Of a stretch of DNA of 64,000 nt, positions 1 to 10,981 are shown in pieces. The first letter of the stretch is position 1. Each line of letters starts with the position of its first letter. The stretch is from Rutidosis leptorrhynchoides. Its lineage: Eukaryota > Streptophyta > Magnoliopsida > Asterales > Asteraceae. Below the pieces are notes generated by a model. It was not told the origin of the DNA. It was given only the letters and a program-made list of their open reading frames with translations, and searched no databases. The position numbers were made by a program, and so were the translations under genes. The DNA is taken from the NCBI RefSeq assembly GCF_046630445.1, contig NC_092338.1, forward strand, positions 151,328,501 through 151,392,500, given 5' to 3'.

Positions 1-191
1 TAAGTTCATACTTAGTAGCTAATATACAATTCAACTACTACAATTCTATATGAAAAACTGATTATAATAATATTTCGCGTTCAAACTTTTATACAATATT
101 TTACAAACTTACAATACCGCTTATTTTACATAAAGCATGAAATATAGCACACAATAACTTTGATACAAGATAGTTGTGAAGATAATTCTAG

Positions 192-875
192 CTAGTACAC
201 AAGTCGTTCAGCAAAGGCAATAAAGACACGTAATTCATACGTCCAGAAACAAGTCATGCATTCTGGTTTTACTAGGACTACTTCCCATCCTTGGTCTTGT
301 GCAACATAACCGTTATGGCCGTTGATAAGACAGCGTGTTGTAACGTCGTCAAAGGGACGAGGGTTACGTAATGTCCAACAGTCCCTTAATAATCTAAAAA
401 CCTCATTTCTTACCCCAATTACCGACTCCGTCACTTGTGGAAATGTTTTGTTTAATAGTTGTAGCCCGATGTTCTTGTTCTCACTTTGGTGAGAAGCGAA
501 CATTACTAATCCGTAAGCATAACATGCTTCTTTATGTTGCATGCTAGCCGCTTTTTCTAAATCACGAAGTCCAATATTCGGATATATTGAGTCAAAATAA
601 TTTCTTAACCCGTTGCGTAAAATAGCATTTGGGTTCCCCGCAATATATGCGTCAAAGTAAACACATCGTAACTTATGGGTTTCCCAATGTGATATCCCCC
701 ATCTTTCAAACGAAAGTCTCTTATAAACCAAGACATTCTTGGAACGTTCTTCGAATGTCTTACAAACTGATCTCGCCTTAAATAGTTGTGCCGAGGAATT
801 CTGGCCGACTCTAGACAAGATTTCATCAATCATGTCTCCGGGTAGGTCTCTTAAAATATTGGGTTGTCTATCCAT
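192..875 (-). CDS. F-box-like protein (At2g35280-type) inside LTR element
   Basis: A 227-residue ORF starting at ATG 875. Residues about 8-55 look like an F-box (LPGDMIDEILSRV, then ARSVCKTFEERS), the segment that binds SKP1 in SCF ubiquitin ligases. Residues about 80-130 (NGLRNYF, GLRDLEKAA, EACYAYGLV) match the conserved body of the At2g35280-like F-box family, which is numerous in plants. No signal peptide or membrane segment is apparent. It lies downstream of the primer site and the acidic ORF of a minus-strand LTR element, so it is probably transposon cargo derived from a host gene. Family assignment is by eye; function in ubiquitination is inferred from the family only. Confidence 0.65.
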   Translation of the reverse strand: MDRQPNILRDLPGDMIDEILSRVGQNSSAQLFKARSVCKTFEERSKNVLVYKRLSFERWGISHWETHKLRCVYFDAYIAGNPNAILRNGLRNYFDSIYPNIGLRDLEKAASMQHKEACYAYGLVMFASHQSENKNIGLQLLNKTFPQVTESVIGVRNEVFRLLRDCWTLRNPRPFDDVTTRCLINGHNGYVAQDQGWEVVLVKPECMTCFWTYELRVFIAFAERLVY

Positions 876-1011
876 TTTGTGTTTTTAAACTGTAAAATAG
901 ACAAGAGTTAGATTCATAAAAAAATACTTATTAATACAAGCAATTTTTACATATATCATAAAGCATAAGAACACTATATTACATATATTACACCACAAGA
1001 ATACAACTATC

Positions 1012-1626
1012 TTATTCCGACTCGCTCGTTTCTTCTTCTTCGGTTTTGGTTCGTTTTGCCAAGTTTCTAGGGATATATGATGTTCCCCTAATACGAGCCG
1101 TCGTTGTCCACATTGGTTTAGAAAAACCTGGTGGTTTAGAGGTTCCCGGGTCATTGTTACAACTTAAGAACTTCGGGGGTTGACGATACATATAAAGTTC
1201 ATCGGGGTTGGAATTAGATTTCTCTATTTTTATGCCCTTTCCCTTATTATTTTCTTTTGCCTTTTTAAATTCAGTTGGGGTAATTTCTATAACATCATTG
1301 GAATTCTCGTCGGAATCCGATTCATCGGAGAATTGGTAATCCTCCCAATATTTTGCTTCCTTGGCGGAAACACCATTGACCATAATTAACCTTGGTCGGT
1401 TGGTTGAGGATTCTCTTTTACTTAACCGTTTTATTATTTCCCCCACCGGTTCCGATTCTTCTTCCGGTTCCGATTCTTCGTCTGGTTCCGATTCTTCTTC
1501 CGGTTCCGACTCTTCTTCCGGTTCCTCTTCGGGAACTTGTGAATCAGTCCATGAATCATTCCAATTTACATTTGACTCTTCATTATTATTAGGTGAGTCA
1601 CTGGGACTTGTTCTAGAGGTAGACAT
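1012..1626 (-). CDS. Acidic low-complexity protein, first ORF after primer site
   Basis: A 204-residue ORF with its ATG at 1626, about 190 bases downstream of the primer site. The N-terminal third is Ser/Asn-rich, then comes a run of EEESEP hexapeptides (residues about 33-60), then a basic and Asn/Lys-rich middle, and an acidic tail (TEEEETSESE). No zinc knuckle, protease or capsid motif is visible, so it does not read as a normal gag. Its position as first ORF of the LTR element suggests a structural or regulatory product of that element, or captured host sequence. I do not recognise a domain and give no function. Confidence 0.5.
   Translation of the reverse strand: MSTSRTSPSDSPNNNEESNVNWNDSWTDSQVPEEEPEEESEPEEESEPDEESEPEEESEPVGEIIKRLSKRESSTNRPRLIMVNGVSAKEAKYWEDYQFSDESDSDENSNDVIEITPTEFKKAKENNKGKGIKIEKSNSNPDELYMYRQPPKFLSCNNDPGTSKPPGFSKPMWTTTARIRGTSYIPRNLAKRTKTEEEETSESE
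1448..1530 (-). repeat. 18-bp tandem repeat coding EEESEP
   Basis: Four full units and one partial unit of an 18-base repeat start at 1448, 1466, 1484, 1502 and 1520. They keep reading frame and encode Glu/Ser/Pro hexapeptides in the acidic ORF. One unit has an Asp in place of a Glu. Confidence 0.85.
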
Positions 1627-1821
1627 CTATCACATAATATCAAACACGTTAAGAGATTAATATATCACATAATATTCATATGTTAAAAATATATAGTTTC
1701 CAACAAAAATGTTAAGCAATCATTTTTAAAGAAAACACGGTCGAAGTCCAGAATCACTAATGCATCCTAACAAACTCGATAAGACACACTAATGCAAATT
1801 TTCTGGTTCTCTAAGACCAAC

Positions 1822-1834
1822 GCTCTGATACCAA
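1822..1834 (-). other. Primer binding site (tRNA-Met type)
   Basis: On the minus strand this reads TTGGTATCAGAGC, the usual plant initiator tRNA-Met primer site, one base from the end of the LTR at 1836. It fixes the orientation of the element and shows that 1-1821 is its interior. Confidence 0.85.
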
Positions 1835-1835
1835 C

Positions 1836-4800
1836 TGAAATGTCCCGTTCTTATTGATTAAAAATGTTCCATATTAATTGATTTCGTTGCGAGGTTTTGA
1901 CCTCTATATGAGACGTTTTTCAAAGACTGCATTCATTTTTAAAACAAACCATAACCTTTATTTCATAGATAAAGGTTTTAAAAAGCTTTACGTAGATTAT
2001 CAAATAATGATAATCTAAAATATCCTGTTTACACACGACCATTACATAATGATTTACAATACAAATATGTTACAACAAAATAAGTTTCTTGAATGCAGTT
2101 TTTACACAATATCATACAAGCATGGACTCCAAATCTCGTCCTTATTTAACTATGCGACAGCGGAAGCTCTTAATAATCACCTGAGAATAAACATGCTTAA
2201 AACGTCAACAAAAATGTTGGTGAGTTATAGGTTTAACCTATATATATCAAATCATAATAATAGACCACAAGATTTCATATTTCAATACACATCCCATACA
2301 TAGAGATAAAAATCATTCATATGGTGAACACCTGGTAACCGACATTAACAAGATGCATATATAAGAATATCCCCATTATTCCGGGACACCCTTCGGATAT
2401 GATATAAATTTCGAAGTACTAAAGCATCCGGTACTTTGGATGGGGCTTGTTGGGCCCGATAGATCTATCTTTAGGATTCGCGTCAATTAGGGTGTCTGTT
2501 CCCTAATTCTTAGATTACCAGACTTTAATAAAAAGGGGCATATTCGATTTCGATAATTCAACCATAGAATGTAGTTTCATGTACTTGTGTCTATTTTGTA
2601 AATCATTTATAAAACCTGCATGTATTCTCATCCCAAAAATATTAGATTTTAAAAGTGGGACTATAACTCACTTTCACAGATTTTTACTTCGTCGGGAAGT
2701 AAGACTTGGCCACTGGTTGATTTACGAACCTATAACAATATATACATATATATCAAAGTATGTTCAAAATATATTTACAACACTTTTAATATATTTTGAT
2801 GTTTTAAGTTTATTAAGTCAGCTGTCCTCGTTAGTAACCTACAACTAGTTGTCCACAGTTAGATGTACAGAAATAAATCGATAAATATTATCTTGAATCA
2901 ATCCATGACCCAGTGTATACGTATCTCAGTATTGATCACAACTCAAACTATATATATTTTGGAATCAACCTCAACCCTGTATAGCTAACTCCAACATTCA
3001 CATATAAAGTGTCTATGGTTGTTCCGAAATATATATAGATGTGTCGACATGATAGGTCGAAACATTGTATACGTGTCTATGGTATCTCAAGATTACATAA
3101 TATACAATACAAGTTGATTAAGTTATGGTTGGAATAGATTTGTTACCAATTTTCACGTAGCTAAAATGAGAAAAATTATCCAATCTTGTTTTACCCATAA
3201 CTTCTTCATTTTAAATCCGTTTTGAGTGAATCAAATTGCTATGGTTTCATATTGAACTCTATTTTATGAATCTAAACAGAAAAGTATAGGTTTATAGTCG
3301 GAAAAATAAGTTACAAGTCGTTTTTGTAAAGGCAGTCATTTCAGTCGAAAGAACGACGTCTAGATGACCATTTTAGAAAACATACTTCCACTTTGAGTTT
3401 AACCATAATTTTTTGATATAGTTTCATGTTCATAATAAAAATCATTTTTCTCTGAATAACAACTTTTAAATCAAAGTTTATCATAGTTTTTAATTAACTA
3501 ACCCAAAACAGCCCGCGGTGTTACTACGACGGCGTAAATCCGATTTTACGGTGTTTTTCGTGTTTCCAGGTTTTAAATCATTAAGTTAGCATATCATATA
3601 GATATAGAACATGTGTTTAGTTGATTTTAAAAGTCAAGTTAGAAGGATTAACTTTTGTTTGCGAACAAGTTTAGAATTAACTAAACTATGTTCTAGTGAT
3701 TACAAGTTTAAACCTTCGAATAAGATAGCTTTATATGTATGAATCGAATGATGTTATGAACATCATTACTACCTTAAGTTCCTTGGATAAACCTAATGGA
3801 AAAGAGAAAAATGGATCTAGCTTCAATGGATCCTTGGATGGCTCGAAGTTCTTGAAGCAGAATCATGACACGAAAACAAGTTCAAGTAAGATCATCACTT
3901 GAAATAAGATTGTTATAGTTATAGAAATTGAACCAAAGTTTGAATATGATTATTACCTTGTATTAGAATGATAACCTACTGTAAGAAACAAAGATTTCTT
4001 GAGGTTGGATGATCACCTTACAAGATTGGAAGTGAGCTAGCAAACTTGAAAGTATTCTTGATTTTATGAAACTAGAACTTTTGGAATTTATGAAGAACAC
4101 TTAGAACTTGAAGATAGAACTTGAGAGAGATCAATTAGATGAAGAAAATTGAAGAATGAAAGTGTTTGTAGGTGTTTTTGGTCGTTGGTGTATGGATTAG
4201 ATATAAAGGATATGTAATTTTGTTTTCATGTAAATAAGTCATGAATGATTACTCATATTTTTGTAATTTTATGAGATATTTCATGCTAGTTGCCAAATGA
4301 TGGTTCCCACATGTTTTAGGTGACTCACATGGGCTGCTAAGAGCTGATCATTGGAGTGTATATACCAATAGTACATACATCTAAAAGCTGTGTATTGTAC
4401 GAGTACGAATACGGGTGCATACGAGTAGAATTGTTGATGAAACTGAACGAGGATGTAATTGTAAGCATTTTTGTTAAGTAGAAGTATTTTGATAAGTGTA
4501 TTGAAGTCTTTCAAAAGTGTATAAATACATATTAAAACACTACATGTATATACATTTTAACTGAGTCGTTAAGTCATCGTTAGTCGTTACATGTAAGTGT
4601 TGTTTTGAAACCTTTAGGTTAACGATCTTGTTAAATGTTGTTAACCCAATGTTTATAATATCAAATGAGATTTTAAATTATTATATTATCATGATATTAT
4701 CATGTATGAATATCTCTTAATATGATATATATACATTAAATGTCTTTACAACGATAATCGTTACATATATGTCTCGTTTAAAAATCATTAAGTTAGTAGT

Positions 4801-5090
4801 CTTGTTTTTACATATGCAGTTCATTGTTAATATACTTAATGATATGTTTACTTATCATAGTATCATGTTAACTATATATATATATCCATATATATGTCAT
4901 AATATAGTTTTTACAAGTTTTAACGTTCGTGAATCACCGGTCAACTTGGGTGGTCAATTGTCTATATGAAACATATTTCAATTAATCAAGTCTTAACAAG
5001 TTTGATTGCTTAACATGTTGGAAACATTTAATCATGTAAATATCAATCTCAATTAATATATATAAACATGGAAAAGTTCGGGTCACTACA
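1836..5090 (-). repeat. 5' LTR of the F-box-carrying element
   Basis: About 3255 bases bounded by TGAAATGTCCCG on the left and GGGTCACTACA on the right, i.e. a TG...CA LTR with short imperfect inverted ends. It is AT-rich with no coding ORF of note; the short ORFs inside are not conserved products. The five bases outside it are CCTGA (5091-5095); the partner duplication is off the window. Confidence 0.75.
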
Positions 5091-5540
5091 CCTGAGCTCT
5101 TCCTTATGAACTACCATATTTCAGAATAGCGAAGGAAAGAATCAAGGCACAATACTTGGTAAATATCTGAACCCAATATGTATCTCGGGTCAGAGGATAC
5201 AATGATATTCGCCTTTACTCAAGATTACATGTGATCAACCACAAAGGCTCCATTTAGTAAATCTTGAGGGCGGGTCTTCCAATATTTGCATCCCACAAAT
5301 ATCCATGAACCTTGGTAGCAACCTTGCCCCACATTCAGTCCGTGAATGTATACCAATCCAAGTTCATAATAGTCTAAACCTCACACTTGTTCCCACGAAT
5401 GTGATCGACTACGGAATTTAGAATAATTACTTATTCATGGATAAAATATGCAAAATAAGAACATGACTCAAAATAAATTAATACCATAAATATATTAATG
5501 AGTTTGAACAATTTCGTTCCGTTACAATACTTAAAACAGA

Positions 5541-8500
5541 TCATGACCAATCACTAGAATATCGAAGTCCTAATGTACAAACATGTCCATTATGTTTTGC
5601 TCCATGTAAGAGCTTCGTGAGAGGATCCGCTTTATTAAGATCTGTGTGAACTTTGCGAATACATATTTTTCCCTTTTCAACTTCATCCCTTATGTAGTTG
5701 AATCTCCGCTCAATGTGACGGGTCTTTTGGTGAGCACGAGGTTCTTTGATTTGAGCAATCGCACCCTCGTTGTCACAAAAGATTTCAAGAGGGTCCTGAA
5801 TGAAAGGGACTACTCCTAAGTCGTCGATGAATTTCTTCATCCATGCAGCTTCCTGAGCTGCCAATGATGCGGAGATGAACTCCGACTCTGTAGTGGATAA
5901 AGCAACAACATCCTGTTTTGAACTCTTCCAAGAGACCGCACCTCCATTTAACGTGAAGACATAACCGGATTGTGATCGAGAATCATCTCGATCAGTTTGG
6001 AAACTCGCATCCACGTAACCTTTTACAGCGAGTTCCTCCTCACCATACCCATATATTAGAAACATATCCTTAGTCCTCCTAAGGTATTTCAATATACTTT
6101 TAACAGCAATCCAATGACTGTTTCCTGGGTTATTCTGGTATCTACTTGTCAAGCTAAGAGCGCATGACACATCCGGTCTAGTGCATATCATTGCATACAT
6201 GATTGACCCAATGGCAGACGCATATGGGACTTTCTTCATTCTCTCCTGTTCATCTTTCGTGATGGGGCACTGAGATGAACTGAGAAGTGTTCCCTTTTGA
6301 ATAGGTACCAAACCTTTCTTAGAGTTCTCCATCTTGAACCTTTTCAAGATCTTTTCAATGTATGCACTTTGATTCAAACCTATCAGTTTCTTGGATCTAT
6401 TCCTGTAGATCCCAATCCCCAAAGCGTATTGTGCTTCTCCAAGATCCTTAATGGAGAAGCATTTACTTAGCCAAGTTTTAACTCTTTGCATTGCCGGAAT
6501 ATCATTTCCAAATAACAATATATCATCCACATATAGTACAAGGAACATGATAGTGCTCCCACTAGCTTTCTTATATACACAAGCTTCATCACCATTTTTA
6601 ATGAAGCCAAATTTCTCGGCTTCCTCATTAAAACGATGATTCCACATTCTAGATGCTTGTTTCAATCCGTAGATTGACTTCTTTAACTTGCATACCTTTT
6701 TAGGATATTTCATATCAACAAAACCTTCAGGCTGAACCATATAGACATCTTCCACAAGATATCCATTTAGGAAAGCGGTCTTGACATCCATTTGCCATAT
6801 TTCATAATCATAATGAGCAGCAATGGCAAGTAATATTCTAATAGACTTTAGCATTGCCACAGGCGAAAAAGTTTCATCATAGTCAACCCCTTGAGTTTGA
6901 GTGAAACCTTTTGCTACAAGTATAGCTTTATATGTATCCAAGTTTCCATGTATGTTGGTTTTCATTTTGAAAAGCCATTTACAATCAACTAGCCTTGAGC
7001 CAGTCGGTTGTGTAACAAGTTTCCAAACTTGGTTGTCATACATGGATTGCATCTCAGCGTTCATGGCTTCCTGCCATTTATCTTTATCAATCCTTGATAA
7101 AGCATCTTGGTAGTTTGTTGGTTCATCCAAATCAACCACATAGCAACCATCCATGAGAAACCCATATCTCTCAGGTGGATTACTAATCCTACCAGATCTG
7201 CGAACGTCTTGTATATTTTGATCATCCATTTGATCATTCTCAACATTTTCATGTTGAGTGCTAGTGTCAACCAATTGGGTATCATCTACTTGATCTTGAA
7301 CCTCCTCAAGATCTATCTTCCTTTCACTATTACCTTCCATTAGGAACTTAGTTTCAAGGAATTCAGCCTTCCGAGCAACAAATACATTTTGCTCGGATGG
7401 ATCATAGAAATAGTATCCCATATCATCCTTGGGATATCCTATGAAGATACACTTCGTGGATCGAGCATTCAACTTATTGGGGACGTAACGCTTTGGGTAA
7501 GCTTCACATCCCCATACCTTTAGGTATGATAGAGATGGAGGTTTTCCAAACCACATCTCATGAGGTGTTCGTTCCACTTTCTTGGTTGGGGCCATATTTA
7601 AAATACGAGCCGCGGAGCATAGACAATAACCCCAAAATGATAGAGGTAACGAGCTTCTAGCCATCATAGATCGAACCATATCCATTAGGGTTCGGTTCCT
7701 CCTTTCGGACACACCATTAAGCTGTGGTGTCCCGGGTGGAGTAAGTTGCGAGATAATCCCACAACTTCTAAGATGATCTTGGAAGGCATCGCTTAGGTAT
7801 TCACCTCCTCTATTGGTATGAAGTACCTTGATTGTCTTATTGAGTTGATTTTGTACTTCGTTTTGATACTCTTTGAATGCTTCAAAAGTTTCGTCCTTAT
7901 GTCTTAACAAGTAGACATATCCGAAACGACTGAAGTCATCAATGAAAGTAACGAAGTATCTTTCACCATTCCTAGTTATGGGTTTAAAGGGTCCACATAC
8001 ATCCGAATGTATTAATCCCAATAAGTCCTTAGCCCTTTCGTAGGTCCCTTTGAAAGGTGCTTTAGTCATTTTGCCTTGTAAACAAGATTCACATACATCA
8101 AACGAGTCTAGTTCGTTTGATTTCAAAAGGCCATTCTTTTGGAGTGTATGCATTCGATTCTTGTTTATGTGATCAAGGCGACAATGCCATAAGTAGGAAT
8201 CACTCAAATCCCTTTTGAGTTTCTTGGTGCTAGTGTGGTATATTGAGCTACTAGATGATGTGTCATCATGAACCAATTCATAAATTCCATTTGAAGGCGA
8301 AGCCTTAAAATAGAATACATTATCTAAATAAACGTGGATATCATCATTAACAAAATTAAGATAAAAACCACATTGTTTTAAACGGGAAACTGAAATAATG
8401 TTTCGACATAAATTCGGTGCATACAAAACATTGTTTAAAATAAGTTCCAAACCACTTGGGAGCTTTAATACAAAGTCTCCTTGAGCCTTCACTTGCACTT

Positions 8501-9572
8501 TGGCTCCATTACCCATAAAGAGACTTGATGTTCCCGTTTGCTTGCTACTTCTTTTGAACCCCTGCAAAGAATTGCAAATGTGAGTTCCACATCCAGTGTC
8601 TAATACCCATGTATTAGAAGAAGTAATACTAAGCTCTATATATACCATATATATATTACCTGAGGTTTGGCCCGCATCCCTCTTTTCCTTCAACTCCTTA
8701 AGGTAGACCGGGCAGTTGCGTTTCCAGTGACCCATTTCACCGCAACCGAAGCACGGGTCTTCCTTGGGGTTTGCTTGTCCGGCAACCTTTTGCTTCTTGT
8801 TCTTGTTTTTGATTGGGGTAACCATCCTCCCCTTTCCCTCGCCTTGATGGGCAGGTCCTTTCCTCTTAGCCGCCTTTGACTTAGAGGTGTTGTTACCTTT
8901 GGACCCACCATCATTGATCAATAGCACGGGTGAAGCCCTCTTACCCATGCTAGTTTCTGCCGTCCTAAGCATGCCATGAAGTTCGCCAATGGTCTTATCC
9001 ATCCCATTCATATTGTAATTAATTACAAATTGGTCAAACCTCTTTGACAAGAAGTTTAGGATAAGATCCGTGGCTAGCTCATTAGATATGTTGAGATTAA
9101 GACGGTTTGCGCGATCAATGAGGCTTTTCATCTTGAGGACATAAGATGAAACGGATTGGGAGTCGTCCATACGACATGCATGAAGCACTCGAACGGTCTC
9201 GAAGCGCTCGACACGTGCTTGTTGAAGGAACATCTCCTTCAATTGCGTGATCATGTCGTATGCAGTATGATGCTCGAAATCCTTTTGGAGTTCGGGTATC
9301 ATAGTCCCAAGCATTAGGCAAGCGACTTGCACCGAATCGGAGCAATACTTATCCCAATAAGCCATGCCTTCCGTATCATCCTCGTCGGGTTGATCGGGAA
9401 TGGGGTCTTCCAACACATACGCCTTATCCTCAAGTTTGAGGACAATCCTAAGATTGCGGAACCAATCCAAAAAGTTCGTATGGTTGAGTTTGTCTTTCTC
9501 GAGGAGAGACCTTAACGATAGGTTGTTTAAGTTAATAGGTGCGTTTTGCATGTTGTTGTTATTGGCGGCCAT
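5541..9572 (-). CDS. Copia Gag-Pol polyprotein
   Basis: A single 1343-residue ORF, the normal length for a plant copia polyprotein. Domains in order: Gag (UBN2-like) about 15-230; CCHC zinc knuckle CFGCGEMGHWKRNC near 275; aspartic protease with DTGCGTH near 325; GAG-pre-integrase near 465; integrase core near 520-690 with an RGGEY motif; reverse transcriptase about 880-1120 with YVDDILLFG; RNase H about 1200-1320 with STTESEF. The gag-protease-integrase-RT-RNase H order is diagnostic of Ty1/copia. The start lies 1.4 kb inside the primer site. The ORF appears intact; activity is not implied. Confidence 0.92.
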   Translation of the reverse strand: MAANNNNMQNAPINLNNLSLRSLLEKDKLNHTNFLDWFRNLRIVLKLEDKAYVLEDPIPDQPDEDDTEGMAYWDKYCSDSVQVACLMLGTMIPELQKDFEHHTAYDMITQLKEMFLQQARVERFETVRVLHACRMDDSQSVSSYVLKMKSLIDRANRLNLNISNELATDLILNFLSKRFDQFVINYNMNGMDKTIGELHGMLRTAETSMGKRASPVLLINDGGSKGNNTSKSKAAKRKGPAHQGEGKGRMVTPIKNKNKKQKVAGQANPKEDPCFGCGEMGHWKRNCPVYLKELKEKRDAGQTSGNIYMVYIELSITSSNTWVLDTGCGTHICNSLQGFKRSSKQTGTSSLFMGNGAKVQVKAQGDFVLKLPSGLELILNNVLYAPNLCRNIISVSRLKQCGFYLNFVNDDIHVYLDNVFYFKASPSNGIYELVHDDTSSSSSIYHTSTKKLKRDLSDSYLWHCRLDHINKNRMHTLQKNGLLKSNELDSFDVCESCLQGKMTKAPFKGTYERAKDLLGLIHSDVCGPFKPITRNGERYFVTFIDDFSRFGYVYLLRHKDETFEAFKEYQNEVQNQLNKTIKVLHTNRGGEYLSDAFQDHLRSCGIISQLTPPGTPQLNGVSERRNRTLMDMVRSMMARSSLPLSFWGYCLCSAARILNMAPTKKVERTPHEMWFGKPPSLSYLKVWGCEAYPKRYVPNKLNARSTKCIFIGYPKDDMGYYFYDPSEQNVFVARKAEFLETKFLMEGNSERKIDLEEVQDQVDDTQLVDTSTQHENVENDQMDDQNIQDVRRSGRISNPPERYGFLMDGCYVVDLDEPTNYQDALSRIDKDKWQEAMNAEMQSMYDNQVWKLVTQPTGSRLVDCKWLFKMKTNIHGNLDTYKAILVAKGFTQTQGVDYDETFSPVAMLKSIRILLAIAAHYDYEIWQMDVKTAFLNGYLVEDVYMVQPEGFVDMKYPKKVCKLKKSIYGLKQASRMWNHRFNEEAEKFGFIKNGDEACVYKKASGSTIMFLVLYVDDILLFGNDIPAMQRVKTWLSKCFSIKDLGEAQYALGIGIYRNRSKKLIGLNQSAYIEKILKRFKMENSKKGLVPIQKGTLLSSSQCPITKDEQERMKKVPYASAIGSIMYAMICTRPDVSCALSLTSRYQNNPGNSHWIAVKSILKYLRRTKDMFLIYGYGEEELAVKGYVDASFQTDRDDSRSQSGYVFTLNGGAVSWKSSKQDVVALSTTESEFISASLAAQEAAWMKKFIDDLGVVPFIQDPLEIFCDNEGAIAQIKEPRAHQKTRHIERRFNYIRDEVEKGKICIRKVHTDLNKADPLTKLLHGAKHNGHVCTLGLRYSSDWS

Positions 9573-9683
9573 CTACAAAATTTAACAAAGTTCATTTAAG
9601 TATCGATTTTAAATTTAACAATCAATACCCTTTAAATCCAATTGATATATATTAAATTTTAGAATCCAACGGTAAACCAAATT

Positions 9684-9990
9684 TCGGTTAGGTGACCTTT
9701 ATCCCGTCATTTGATTTAGCTAGGTAGTCATTATATGACAATTGCAATCCTTTTGCAACTTCTAAGTTATGGGACCATGCAATCCTTTGCATGACATATT
9801 ATCCCATCAACGCCTATTTGTTCATCATGCTTCGGTGACCCTAAGTTCATGATTTCTAAATCAAGTCGTCCTACTTGTTTTGACATGTAAACTTAACATA
9901 CAAGTGGTTAGGTGATCTTTATCCCACAAGTGTGCGAAATTTACCTTAATCATATTAGTTTGCTCATAACGGTTAGGTGACCTTTATCCC
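9684..9990. repeat. Iterated GGTTAGGTGACCTTTATCCC motif
   Basis: Three close copies of GGTTAGGTGACCTTTATCCC (one with T for C) occur near 9685, 9905 and 9970. A partial relative, TCGGTGACCCTAAG, lies near 9832. Short CAATCCTTTTGCA/CAATCCTTTGCA echoes sit between them. Spacing is irregular, so this is a dispersed cis motif in the leader rather than a simple tandem repeat. Confidence 0.7.
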
Positions 9991-10259
9991 ATTATAAGTT
10001 CCTTAATACGTCTAAGTGTCATACAATAGTATGGCGTTTAACTTGCTAACCTAATGTGTTAAAGGTATTTTAAGTTTTCGTTTATTCTAGTTTGAGAAAA
10101 CTTTTATGCCATACACCAACATGCATTTAGTGTGTGGTACTTATGAAAAACCATTTTCATGTCTTGTAATTAGCCAATTACTTGATATAAACCATTTTAT
10201 ATATATGTGATCCTTTTCTTGTTCTTAATAACCATTTATTAAGGTCTTTAGTTGCTTTT

Positions 10260-10332
10260 AATTTAACCAATTAAATTGTCGTTTTGCATGTCATTAATAT
10301 GTCTAATTTAACCAATTAAATTGTCGTTATGC
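10260..10332. repeat. Direct repeat in copia leader
   Basis: A 28-base unit (AATTTAACCAATTAAATTGT followed by CGTTTTGC or CGTTATGC) occurs at 10260-10287 and again at 10305-10332 with one mismatch. Confidence 0.8.
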
Positions 10333-10966
10333 TTGTTGTTATCTTGTAATTAATTGTATCAACCAAACATACAAACACAATAAACATACAAACAACCACA
10401 CATGCAAAACAAGTTTGTTCACAATCTAGCCATTTTGGTGGACATTTGTTTAGCCAAAAACAAATGTCACCGGGTAAGGGGTAATAATACAAAGTAGGAG
10501 ATTTCAAATCTCCCACTTAACCTTGCATCTATATGCTCCTTGTGTTTTTCAAGTCTTCATCATCTTGTATCTTCATTTTTACAAAATATGTATCCTAATA
10601 CATTTTTATCTAGAAAATGAAAATACAACCTATTCTATTTTACATACCAAATGTAAAACAAATTACATAGCCAAAATAAATATTACATGCCATATGAATG
10701 AATAATATTACAAGCCATATGAATCATACAATTCATTCAAACATTCAACCAAACACAAGGTCAAGGCATAGATTGTGAACATCAACATGCAACCAAATAT
10801 GACCAAATGGAAGCAACCCAAAACCCACTTTTGGGTCTATACCATTCGGCACTATGAATACACCCACCCAAACCCTTTTATTTTTGCATTCTACATTCAT
10901 GCATGTTTATAGATTGCAAATATAGTGGGTTTAAAACAATAATTCGAAGCATATTTCAACAACTTC

Positions 10967-10981
10967 GGCTCTAGATACCAA
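10967..10981 (-). other. Copia primer binding site
   Basis: Minus strand reads TTGGTATCTAGAGCC, a variant of the tRNA-Met primer site with one extra T compared with TTGGTATCAGAGC. It abuts the LTR that starts at 10982. Confidence 0.75.

Larger units (their letters stand above)
1..5090 (-). mobile_element. Left-cut LTR element carrying non-gag ORFs (LARD-like)
   Basis: Minus-strand LTR retroelement, of which the 5' LTR (1836-5090), the primer site (1822-1834) and about 1.8 kb of interior are in the window. The LTR starts TGTAGTGACCCG on the minus strand and ends ACATTTCA directly before a tRNA-Met-type primer site. The visible interior encodes an acidic-repeat ORF and an F-box-like ORF rather than gag-pol, which suggests a large non-autonomous element that captured host sequence. 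The element interrupts the 3' noncoding part of the copia element that begins again at 5091. The other LTR and target duplication lie outside the window, so age cannot be judged. Positions 1-191 hold nothing I can assign. Confidence 0.65.
9573..10966 (-). other. Copia leader (5' untranslated region)
   Basis: A 1.4 kb noncoding leader between the primer site and the polyprotein start. It contains the iterated GGTTAGGTGACC motif (9684-9990) and a 28-base direct repeat at 10260 and 10305. No ORF of note is present. Its length is greater than in most copia elements I know. Confidence 0.6.

Noticed and set aside
1361-1660. Plus-strand ORF rich in GSDSSS
   Set aside because: It is the antisense reading of the 18-base EEESEP repeat.
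4281-4514. 77-codon minus-strand ORF in the 3.26 kb LTR
   Set aside because: Short, no domain, and inside an LTR.
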